Source: Lepidurus packardi
Taxonomy: Eukaryota > Arthropoda > Branchiopoda > Notostraca > Triopsidae
Length of the DNA: 64,000 bases
Reading direction: 5' to 3'
Assembly (NCBI GenBank): GCA_023053545.1
Contig: JAKZAN010000006.1
Coordinates: forward strand, 4,903,001-4,967,000
Shown here: positions 11,452-22,562 of the stretch, one piece after another
Layout of the letters: every line of letters starts with the position of its first letter
Position numbering within the stretch: position 1 is the first letter of the stretch
The notes under the pieces: model-generated
Database searches by the model: none
What the model was told of the DNA's origin: nothing
The model's input: only the letters and a program-made list of their open reading frames with translations
Translations under genes and position numbers: made by a program

Positions 11452-14400
11452 TTAATTCAAATATTTTCTGCATTTCGTAGCACCGCACGAACACGGAATC
11501 TTGTCCTCTTCGATGGGAAACTTGTAGTCATAAGTGAGCTCTTCCCCACGGAGTATTCGGCGTAAGGCAAAGATTAGAATGTGCTTCTTCCCGAAAATAT
11601 CCACGATTCTGGAGTAGCAATTGGGCTGCAAAACATAGAAACACAAGAAACTTCATAATTAGTCTCTGTTACAATCAAAATCACCTTCGTTTGACTCGCA
11701 AATTAACTTATTGGTAAACTGACTAGAAACTTGTTTACATGCGCAAGGAACTGCGCATTAGACAGAAAAACATTTTTGGACCAAAAATTCAAATTCAAAT
11801 TTCGCGCCAAGCCAACGGTTTTAACACAAAAACACAAAAGAAACTTCATAATTAGTCTCTTTTACAATCAAAATCACCTTCGTTTGACTCGCAAATTAAC
11901 TTATTGGTAAACTGACTAGAAACTTGTTTACATGCGCAAGGAACTGCGCATTAGACAGAAAAACATTTTTGGACCAAAAATTCAAATTCAAATTTCGCGC
12001 CAAGCCAACGGTTTTAACACAAAAACACAAAAGAAACTTCATAATTAGTCTCTTTTACAATCAAAATCACCTTCGTTTGACTCGCAAATTAACTTATTGG
12101 TAAAACTGACTAGAAACTTGTTTACATGCGCAAGGAACTGCGCATTAGACAGAAAAACATTTTTGGACCAAAAATTCAAATTCAAATTTCGCGCCAAGCC
12201 AACGGTTTTAACACAAAAACAACTTCATAATTAGTCTCTTTTACAATCGAAATCACCTTCGTTTGACTCGCAAATTAACTTATTGGTAAAACTGACTGGA
12301 AACTTGTTTACATGCGCAAGGAACTGCGCATTAGACAGAAAAACAGTTTTGGACCAAAAATTCAAATTCAAATTTCGCGCCCACCCAACGGTTTTTCTGA
12401 CCACGTGGCTCCGTCAAGTATGAACCCCAAAAAGAAAGCATTCTTTCCAACAATTGAGCTCGAACGAACGTTTTTGAGCACCACTTGGGCGAACAATAAA
12501 ACATTCCAGACAATAGTACTAGTAACACGGTAGCAGAAACCTATCAAGACAAGAAAAATTCCTTTCCAGTACTCACCTCACACGAGTGGTTGATGAACCG
12601 AGCTGCGTTGCCGTGCACCGTGGCGTCAACGACAGTTTGCTCGTCAATCCGGAACATGTAGCACCCAATTCCTTTCGCCTGATACATTTTCTCTCTCTTG
12701 TCCGTCAAAGATGATCTTACCAGCTGCCCTGCGTACTCGATTACCATCTCCCCAGCTTCAATATCTCGCTTAGAGAATAAGCCTCTCCCGTGAATCGGTG
12801 ATCTGTAGACTCCCACCTTTTCTTTCCCGCTTTCTTTCAGCTGCCGGTACCTCATCGTTAAAGGCAGGTCGACCGTAAACCTCTTGTTCCCTGTCTCGGT
12901 TGTACCCTCCATGTACGCCGAAGGAATGGGCTGGGGAACGACCCGGTGTTTCGACGCCAACCAGCCAAACATATCTTGCGGACTCCGGGAAGCGTAGGGT
13001 ACTGCTCTGGCGCAACCTTGCACCGGTCCGGTACCTGGCTCCTCCCATTCAGGCGCATGGTGTCGGAACTTGAAATTGACGCATTTGGAGGCGCCCGGCA
13101 GTTGCTCTAGTAAGTACTGCAGCGTATTATGCGTTAAACCCAGCAAAGACCACGCTTTATCTCCCGGTAACACCGTGGTGGACAACGGCGCGAGTTTATG
13201 GTCCGATCTGGCTTTCTGGACGGCCAATACCAGTTCCTGCCACAAGTCCACCAAACTAGATGAACTCAGACTAAAACCGTCATCCGACGTCAGCTCATAC
13301 ACGATATGGGGTCCAACCGGACTCGTTTTAGGTTTCTTGGCGTCCGGGATCGACAACCTGGTCTTCAAACTAAACGACAAAGGATTGACCGACGGTTGCG
13401 GCTCCGGCGCGATCGAAAGGATCGGCGAAATTAGGATCTGCTCAGAGCTGTCCGGTTCGCGGACCGGCAAAGTGGGTTCGCCCGTTTCTGCCCCGTCTTC
13501 CACTGGCTGCACCGGGGGCGTGATTGCCCTCGGTGCGGTCACTCGCCCTTTTTTGCCCTGCGCCGCCATCGCTTTCCGATAGCTGTAAGTCGGTAGAGGG
13601 GTCGTGCTCGAACTCACGTTATTTTCCTGCTCAGGAGGCGGCGCCTCAACAAACAGTGGCTGTAGAATATCATCTTGGATCTCATCGATCTCTAGCTTGG
13701 TTACGTTCGCGTTTTCTACGCTCCGAACCTCCATTTCAGACTCGGTGGGCAGAACTGTCTCGCTGTTCATAACACCGTCCTCGACGCCCGGCTCCACTTC
13801 GATAGAACTTTTACTCTCCTCTAATGGCGTACCTGGAAGTTGGGTTTCTGGTGAAAGTAAGCTTTCGACCACCGGTAACGCCGGTGGCGTTAAAATGCTC
13901 GCTGAATCGGGCGATACTTGCGATACGACCCTTTTGCGTGGTATCGCAGGGTCAGGGGACGGTACGGACACCGGTAGTATCGAAAGCGGGGTTGACTCGT
14001 TCACTAAAACGGGTGTAGGCGGCGGCGGAGGAGGTGGTTGAGGTGGCGAGAGGTACAACTGAGGCTGTGGCATATGGTTAACTGGTATTACTAGGTTCTG
14101 TGAGTAAGGCTGCATGTTTACGCTTAGATTGGGGCCGGAGTTTAAGACCAAGGGTGGAGGTTGAGAGGCTGGGGCCTGATTTTGGGTCAAAACGAACGTT
14201 ACTTGCCCGTCTGGACCTTGGGTCGGCGTTAAGGTGAAGGTTGGCGTGGGCGCGGGTTCATAGGGCAGCGTATTAGTGGACAAGTACAAGAAATTGTTGT
14301 TAAGAGGCTGCGAGAAGTTCATTAAACTTGTGGTAAACGTGGGTAAAAGCATGTCGGAGGGTAGTGCCCCCAAGTATTGTAAAACAGGCGGCGCGTTGCC

Positions 14401-17400
14401 GTTATTTCCGTTATTAACATTATGCGCATGTGCAGAGGAATTGAAATGCTGCGCATGACCATTATTACCTGGATTGGGCGGCGGCGGCAACACCAACATG
14501 GGTTGCGACACCGACCCGGTAGGCATGACTAAACCCTGAGGCAAATACAAGGGATTATACATGGGTAAAGTATTCAAAAGGGGAGTGGTCATCACTGGTG
14601 GCTGGTTTCGCTTGGCGGGCTTCTTCCTAGGCGGTTTTACCCTCGCGATCTTAACGTACTTGGACTGCGCAGCCAAAGCGGACGATGTATGTTCAGGAGG
14701 AGCGGGTGCGATGGGTATCGGGGTGGATTTGGTGACAAGGGAAGGCAAAGGTGGTGGTGGTAGAGGTTGAGGCAGTCGCAGGGGCGGCTGCACCGACGTT
14801 TGAGTCAAGAGGACCGACTGAGTAGGTTCGATTCTCTCGCTCTCTTCGTCGGTGTCGCTCCCACTCTGTTCGAAACTACAACTCTGCTCATGTTTGGCGA
14901 AACTAGCCGCCGTTCGGTAGAACCTCTTACATTTGGCGCACTTGATGGGCTCGGAATCCCCGGCTGGAGCGGTGCAGTTTCTCCGATCGACGGAGAGGAG
15001 TTCCACGTCCGAGTCCGAGTCCATCGCTCCATCCAGCTGCAGGATCGGTTTTAACTTACTAATATCAGTCTCGGAGGTGGAATCCGCCTCCAGCCAGAGC
15101 GGCAACGGTACTCCCGTCGTAACCTTTACCGAAGCGACCAACTGCCGTGATCCTACCAGTTTCGGCTTCTTGGGCGACTTGACTCTCGTCACATTACTAT
15201 TCTGATCCAATTTTTTCTCCTTTTTCGCCTGATTCGAGGCGGAATTCCCGGCCGCCGCTGCCGATTTCGGTTCTAGGTCGGTTTTCACCAACGGATCCTC
15301 TTCTGGTGGCAGCGAATTGAGTAACGCCATCGCGTGGGTCGGATCGGCCAAGAGTTGCTCCAAGGCGAGCTGACTGTAATCGTCTTCCTTGTGCTGCTGG
15401 TACCGGGAGGCCGAGTCCACCAGTTCTTGCTCGAAATCCATGTCCTGGAGGACCATGTGAATGAGTTCTTTGTCTTCCTGGCTCTCCATGCCGGGGATGT
15501 TGAGTCCCGACTCGCACATGATGGCGTCCGCTTCGATGTCGCCGAGAGTCGTGGAATCGATATCGAGATCCTGCGTATGATCGATAGTGGTTTCCAATCC
15601 GACGACTGAAGTACTACAGGCCGAACCAGCGACATATTTGGTGATGATGTGGTAGGAGGTTATGGTGCCCGGTCGGGTGACGGACCAGTACCGGCGAGTG
15701 CACCGGAACTGCACCGGAACGAGCACTTGCTCGTGATCCGAGACTGCGCTTAATGAACCCAAGTGTCTGACGCGTAAACTGCCGACGGTGGCTTGGATGT
15801 CGTGTAACGGGCCGATGGGAATGCGGTCGCTCCGGTCGACGTAGATGGGTCGCTCGACGGCTAGAGTCGGGAGAGGAAGGGAAGAAGGGCGGAGAAGAGC
15901 GTGGCTGGGACAGTAGAGTAGTTTGGAAGGGGTGAAGACGCATTCGGCTTGGACGGCGCAGGCGAAATGGTAGACAGTCGGACAGGGTTTGAGAGAACAA
16001 GCGACGCTCGCGCCTTTTTGCTTGCACCGAGTGCACACGGTGTGTTTGGCGTAGAGGAGGGCGGCTGGGAGGTCTTGTAAGGCCCCACCTTCTTCTTCGA
16101 CCACGTGCTGCGACCATACGCAGCAGTTGACGTGGATCCATTGGTCGCTGCCGATGTAGAGCAACCGACCTTCCAACGTGGCGGACTGGTCGCCTTTCTG
16201 GGGACATAACACGCAGATTCGCGTGTCTTCTTCGGTTGGATCGGCTATTTTAAGCCTTTCCGTCACTAAAACGAGAAGGTTGTTAAAAAATGAAACATTA
16301 CAATCCAAGAGTAATTCCAGCAAGAATGGGAAACAAAAGTAACAACAATGAAACGTTTGGTAAAGCTAGAACTGCACTTTGATATGCTAACAATGAATTC
16401 CGCAAGGACAACCATTGCAAAGGTGAGTCTTTCATTGGATTCAAGAATGGAAAGGGCAAAAATTGAAAATACCCACAACGAAAACTTAGTTGTAAACCAA
16501 CTGCACTAGGAACTTATTTACATGCGCAAAGATATGCGTATTAGACAGAAAAAAAAAAGTTTTTGACCCAAAAAATCGAATTCAAATTCAAATTTCGAGC
16601 CAATCCAACGGTTTTTCTGGCCACGTGGACCCTCCAAGCATGAACCTAAATCGAATGTTTTTAAGCACATTCTCTCCAACAATGGAACTAGAGCGAACGT
16701 TTTAAAAGCACATTTGGGGGATTAACTTATTTGTGAACCATCTGCACCGGAAACTTATTTACATGCGCAAAGATCTACGTATTGGACAAAAAAAAAAGTT
16801 TTTGACCCAAAAAATCGAATTCAAATTCAAATTTCGCGCCAATCCAACGGTTTTTCTGGCCACGTGGACCCTCCAAGCATGAACCTAAATCGAATGTTTT
16901 TAGGCACATTCTCTCCAACAATGGAACTAGAGCGAACGTTTTTAAGCACATTTGGCGGACTAACTTATTTGTAAACCAACTGCACTAGAAACTTATTTAC
17001 ATGCGCAAAGATCTGCGTATTAGACAGAAAAAAAAAAAGTTTTTGACCCAAAAAATCGAATTCAAATTCAAATTTTGCGCCAATCTAACGGTTTTTCTGG
17101 CCACGTGGACCCTCCAAGCATAAGCCCAAATCGAATGTTTTTAAGCACATTCTCTCCAACAATGGAACTAGAGCGAACGTTTGTAAGCACATTTGGCGGA
17201 CTAACTTATTTGTGAACCATCTGCACCGGAAACTTCATACATGCGCAGCAGAGAAAAAATATCAAATACAAATTTCGCGCTACTCCAACGATTTTTCTTA
17301 CTAAGCGTGTCTTAGAATGAATCTAGAACGAATGTTTTCAAGTCTATTCTGTCCAGCAATTCGAACGTTTTCTAGGTTCCCCAAATCAGTCATAGATGGC

Positions 17401-20400
17401 ATTGATATTTGTCAACAAACTCAACATTCTACTGTCAAAGTCAACACTCTTTAACCAGAAAAGGGGAAAAAAATGAGGAAATTCACCTGATGATTCGAGA
17501 GCTCGATAGAACGGTAGGATTGTCTCGAACGTTTTATCAAGTTCTTCGGGCAGCCCTTGCCAGCCGCTCAAGAGAAGTCGGTGTAATGCACTGAGTGACG
17601 TCACACTGGCTTGCCATAAATCCGGAAACTGGAGACGGGGCAGTAAATCTTGAAGCAATTGGGCATATTCTCTCATGAGATCACGCCATAACATTGACCA
17701 ATCACCTTCAGGAAAGCACCGACTGTAACCAAACCAAACAAACGCCCCACATATCAATTAGTCGCCCTTTTTTCTTCCGCTCTCTCTTTTCTTATTTTTT
17801 TTTTTAAATTAAGGATATTGTCTCACCTGCATAGAAAAGCCTTTTCGATGTACGTAAAGACTTGTAATTGCTCCCATGTAATTCCCGCGCACGATTCATG
17901 GACCCAACTCGCACAGTCCGAGCACTGCAAACAAGGCGATGACGTCACTTCCAAGCTGCAAGTACTACAAGGGCCTGTAGGTTGACATCGACCACACACC
18001 CAAGGCAAAACGTCCTTTTCATCCATGCAATACGGATGGAATGTTTCGCAACACGAGGAGCACATAATCAACTGCTCAAACAAACACAAATAATTAAAGA
18101 AAAAAAAGTTTATTCCCTATTTTTGAGATTTTGTCCAGAATGTGTACCTCATCTTTGCCTGCTGAACCGCATAAGTAACACAAATGCTGAGGTAGGTACG
18201 ACGAGCGACTGACAGTGGTCAGGATACAAAGACCTTGTTCCCATAACTTGTGTTTATCCGGTTTTTCATGCTTCAAATCCTGGCTCTCTTCGCCTGACTG
18301 TTCGGGCAAAAGCGTGGCACACATACTGCCTCCACTTGGCGAATTGGATGAGGTTTTCACTGCATTTTCTATCACATTAACCGGGCTCTGACTGCTCGAG
18401 CTACTCGAGCTCTGGTTCGCCTCGATTTTGTCCGCGATCATAACTTCCTCACACGTTTCCCTAGAAGAAAACAACAGAAAAATATAAGAAAATAGCATAT
18501 CAATTTTGGGTATTGAAGCATTACAGTCGCTTTTCACAACGAAGACAACCATCACAAGACTTGGCGTCGCTATGGGGCGATTCCGGCACAGGTTTGGTGG
18601 GAAACGTGGCTTTGGGCGGGCCTAAAACCGCCGAAGCACTACGACACACGTGTTTTATTCTCGGACCACGTGAGCAACTACTACGCGACGAGTTCCCTGG
18701 AGGCGGAGTAGGCGCATCTAAAAAGAAACAAAGTTTGTCTTAAAATAACACCTACAAATTCCCACCCATCTGAAACACGCGATAGACAAAAAAAAAAAAA
18801 CAGGAGGCAATGGAAAAAAAGCGAAGATTTCCAACAAACTGGTAAATAAAGAAATAAAGAAAATTGATGCAAAAAATAGAATTTTTGGCACTTGTTCGCT
18901 TTCCCCCCACATTCTAACCACTAACCCACGAATATGAATGGCCGTCATACTGTTCATTCGCGGGTTAGTATTTAGAGTGTGGGTTGAAAACCCAACAAGT
19001 GCCGAATAAAAAAAAATAGAAAATGGAATACAAGAATTCAATACCAATTCACCTCCACCTTCAAATGAAATAAGAAATAATACAAAATAAGAAAATAATA
19101 CATAAAAAAAAATATATACTGAATTTAAAGGACATAAAAAGTAAAAAATAAAGTGAAAGTGTTAAGATTTAATGAAAGTGTTCCTTACTGGTAGGTAACT
19201 GTGTTTTATCTTTCTCTTTCTCTTTCACAGGGATCGGAGGCACCACAGGAGCAGCTGACCTAATTATACACGCAATTTCAGTTGATACCTTCTTTAATTC
19301 AAGAGTTTGAAGTATCGTACTTGATAATGGGCGTTTCTTCTTTGCCGCGTTTCACTCGTATCTTTCTTTTCTTGGTATTGTCGGTGAGTTTGGCGTCTTC
19401 AAGCACCACGACGGCCGTGGAAAGCTTGGGGTCCCTGAAAGTGGCATGGGTGGTTCGGCTTAACTTGATAATTTCACCTTTGTGAGGCGCGTCGGATTTG
19501 AAATGGGTTCTATGGGCGGCATCAGGTACGCTAGAGTGCATATCTTGAGGTAAGAGCAAGCGCAAGGCGTCGTGGTCTTCATCCTTCATGCAAAAGCCCA
19601 GCAAGGCCATCTTTAACCAACAAGCTTTACATTTGAACTTGGCAGGAAGATTATCTGGCGTTTCCGCCAACTCCGTAAACGGCTGCTTTCCTGTCCATGG
19701 TATCGTCGGCACCAAAATACAATCTCCTAACAAAAAAATAAAAGCATTTCAATTAATTTGACCTTAAAATAATGTAAAAAATAACGTATTTCTATTTTTT
19801 TATTATATTGGCCGTATTTCTATTAATTTGTCCTTAAACAATTGCCAAAAATACAAAATTAATGGAAAGAATAGTCTCCTAATAAAAGAAATTTAAAAAT
19901 AACGCATTTCAATTAATTTGTCCTTTTCAATTAACTGAAAAATGCTCAAAATATGAAATTAATCTTTAAAAAATTAAAAAATAATAAAAAAGTCTCCTAA
20001 TAAAAAAATTAAAAAAAATAACGCTTTTCAATTAACTTGCCCATAAAAAATTGCTAAAAATATGAAATTAATCTTTAAAAAATAAAAAATTTCTCCTAAT
20101 AAAAAATAAAAAATAATAAAAAAGTCTCCTAATAAAAAAATGTAAAAAATAACGCATTTCAATTAAGTTGTCCTTTTCAATTAACTGAAAAATGCTCAAA
20201 ATATGAAACTAGTCTTAAAAACATAGTCTTCTAATAAAAGAAATTTAAAAATAACTCATTTCAACTCACTTACCCTTAGGAAAATGCTAAAAAATATGAA
20301 GTTAAACTTGAGAAATAGTCTCCTTATAAAAAAATAACGCTTTTCAATTAACTTGCCCTTAAAAAATTGCTAAAAATCTTTAAAAAAAATTAAAAAAATG

Positions 20401-22446
20401 TCTCCTAATAAAAAATAAAAAAAAAATAATAAAAAAGTCTCCCAATAAAAAAATGTAAAAAAATGTAAAAATGTAAAAAAAAACGCATTTCAATTAACTT
20501 GTCCTTAAAAAAACGATCAAAATATGAAATCAAAACTTTGTATTAAAAAAAAAAAAAGTTGATGAATTTACCTGTATTTTTACTGCAGGTAACTGGAAGT
20601 CTATTGCGCAAAGTTCGGGAAATGAATTTCCGACAAGGCTCGCATGCAAAGGTGCCAAATTTCCTTGCTTGCAGCACAAACGAGTATTTCCTCACGACAC
20701 CACAAATTCCGCACACCACCGTCCCCGGATTGCCCTTGATTCCCTCTTCGGCACTGGGTGACACGACGGCGGATGAGCTCGTGCCGCCATAGACGAACGC
20801 ACAGCCGGCTGGAAGAAAACCCAAAGGAGATGAAGACGGCCACGTTAAAGAAGAACCAAAATTACCAGGATGGGAAATGGTGATCGTCGTATTGTCTTCC
20901 ACTACTATGCTACATTCTTTCGTTGCTACCACCGGCGCTGGCGCAGCAGAGACTCCGCCCACTGGGGTGGGGGCTTGTTCTTGGATTTGCTGACTAAAGC
21001 GTTGCAACCTGGCGGGTGCTCGAAGCTGTTTGAGCAACTTTTGGTTCAACTGCAAACGCGGTTTCCTTAAAATCGAGTCCGCGTTGACGCCTTTTCGCTC
21101 CTCACTACGCGCACATTCTTCTGGCTTCGAGGGCACCATTGTCGGTATGGGGGGTTCCATCGGGATGGGTTCTACAGGGTGAGTCGCCGGGATTCGTCCC
21201 ACCCACTGCGCTTTCAAAAGTTTCTCCATTTTCAGGCGAATCTTCTCCTTATCGCCTTTCTTCGAGCCAGTAATGCTAGCGGTGTACCTCGCCACTATGC
21301 GTTTCATCTTCCCGTCCCCAATATTAGGCGAATTCAACAGTTTTAACGTCGTTTTTAATGTTTCTTGACTAACGGAAGATGGCAACAAGTCCGGCGTTTC
21401 GGGCACATCAAAGGGCATGTTCGCACTGGGCTCTCTTGTCAGGTTATCAGCAGTCATGAGGCACTCGCTAATAGAAAAAATAAAAATTAAAAACATTTTT
21501 TTCATTAAAAACATGAAAAATAAATTTTAAAAATATTAATGAATACTACGAATAATAATAAATTAGAGAAATTTAATTTCTTTTGCACTAACGTGCATTA
21601 GAAAACATTCAAATAATACATATTAAAAATAAGTAATAACTTAATAGAATAAATAATAAATTACTAACAAATATTAAAAATTGTAAGAAATTAAGAGAAA
21701 TTTGAATTTTTTGACCTGAAAAGTGCATTAGACGTGGATTAGAAAGGGAAATTCACCTTTGAGGGGATAAGGCCACTGATGTTGGAGTGTCAGGCATATT
21801 GGACATAATACTCTTGTTAAAATCCGTAATAAAATAACTTGTGCTGGCCAATGGACTTGGACTCGGTTGTTCCTGCTCCATGGGGTGTTGTGGGGTTAAA
21901 ATGCCATGTTGTTCTGCGACACTCGGAGATCCTGGGTTCACTACAACATTCGTTGACGTTTGGTTTGGCTGTGGCAAAATGAGTCGAGTTTCCTTTTCGG
22001 GAGCGTCGTTTGGTCTTGGCTCATTAAGCGCAACCTTTGCTGGGAATCCTTCAAAGCCATTATCCTCCTACAAGGGAATAGAGGGAAAAAAGACAACATT
22101 AGCGGCACGCATTAGTGAAAAACCACAATGTTTTGATACGTAAGAAATAGTTATGGGAAGGTGGCACGCAAGCGGTTGCGAAATGGCACACACAAACCTG
22201 ACCGTAAAAAACAGCAACACTGTGTGGTGTATGACGAGAGGAATGGGAACGCAATGGAAAGGGAAAGTGGATGCTTACTTCATCACTGGAACCGAAAACA
22301 CTGGTATAAGCTTTCCAACCTTTGGCTATTGCCATGGCAGAGAGCATTGCCGCGTCTTGTTTAACGTCCACATATTTGGTGACAATTCGCTGACGATTTG
22401 TAGCTAAATGCCTGGGTAATTTACCAGGAAATTTGGCTTTGGCCAT
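11452..22446 (-). CDS. trx: Trithorax / MLL-type histone H3K4 methyltransferase
   Basis: Eleven exons on the minus strand: 22446-22279, 22067-21757, 21467-20572, 19726-19321, 19259-19189, 18717-18525, 18460-18148, 18071-17827, 17722-17487, 16265-12577, 11625-11452; 2233 residues, every junction in phase. The N-terminus (M-A-K-A-K-F-P-G-K) resembles Drosophila Trx. Domains: nuclear-receptor-like zinc finger (about 412-500), two PHD fingers (about 775-871), a bromodomain-like remnant (870-946), extended PHD (about 963-1068), FYRN (1110-1162), taspase-like site (D1358/G1359), a C2HC finger (1387-1409), Pro-rich linkers, FYRC (about 1932-2015), a WDR5-binding Win-like C-A-R-A, then SET and post-SET (2084-2233) with R-F-I-N-H-S-C and C-S-C-G. 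It should methylate H3K4 within a COMPASS-like complex to maintain active transcription. No CXXC domain and no second canonical PHD finger were found. Confidence 0.95.
11645..12492. repeat. About 193-bp tandem array in the last trithorax intron
   Basis: Four copies begin near 11648, 11841, 12034 and 12221 (spacing 193, 193, about 186) and are nearly identical. Each copy contains CATGCGCAA, a TTAGACAGAAAAA run and ATTTCGCGCC. The last copy runs on into a longer unit with CCACGTGG that matches the array at 16480-17360. The array fills most of intron 11626-12576. Confidence 0.9.
15019..15039 (-). other. Taspase-1 cleavage-like site in trithorax
   Basis: These codons encode Q-L-D-G-A-M-D followed by an acidic Ser/Asp run, located between FYRN and FYRC, where MLL and Drosophila Trx are cut. 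The known consensus is Q-(hydrophobic)-D/G-X-D-D. Q, hydrophobic, D and G are kept, but the first of the two following Asp residues is Met here. Cleavage is predicted between D1358 and G1359. Confidence 0.75.
16480..17360. repeat. About 240-bp tandem array in a trithorax intron
   Basis: The word CATGCGCA recurs at 16521, 16762, 17000 and 17240 (spacing 241, 238, 240). Three copies carry GGCCACGTGGACC, and most carry ATTTCGCGCC or a one-base variant. The unit is a longer version of the repeat at 11645-12492, so the same family occupies two introns of one gene. The fourth copy is degraded. Confidence 0.9.
18887..19003. repeat. Long imperfect inverted repeat (foldback) in a trithorax intron
   Basis: Two arms of about 50 bp run toward each other around a loop of about 14 nt. 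The outer ends are GGCACTTGTT and AACAAGTGCC; the inner parts pair ACTAACCCACGAAT with ATTCGCGGGTTAGT. A few mismatches and one unpaired patch occur. It could be a small foldback or MITE-like element or a transcribed hairpin. Confidence 0.8.
19740..20560. repeat. AT-rich degenerate tandem repeat in a trithorax intron
   Basis: The phrases GTCTCCTAATAAAA, CGCATTTCAATTAA, TTGTCCTT and AAAATATGAAATTAA recur many times in varying order, giving a very A-rich, slippage-prone block. It fills the intron 19727-20571. Confidence 0.8.
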
Positions 22447-22562
22447 ATTTTTCCTTCTTGTTTGTTGTCCTCAGGGCTGACGCATATCCTCGCTCGCGGT
22501 TCAAAAAAGGAGCCTGAATGCTGAACCGCGGCTAACAAGAGGGGAGAGTAGCGATCGAGAAA
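22447..22562. promoter_or_regulatory. Shared promoter region between trithorax and folliculin
   Basis: Only 116 bp separate the two divergent start codons, so both transcription starts must lie here or overlap. The segment is relatively GC-rich for the window, and no TATA box is obvious. A bidirectional promoter is inferred from geometry alone. Confidence 0.55.

Noticed and set aside
11645..12492. Regular repeat spacing that could suggest a CRISPR-like array
   Set aside because: Whole 193-bp units repeat without unique spacers, and the array sits in a eukaryotic intron; it is a tandem satellite.
13070..15609. Several long plus-strand frames opposite the large trithorax exon
   Set aside because: They are antisense shadows of a GC-rich coding exon whose minus-strand protein has clear domains.
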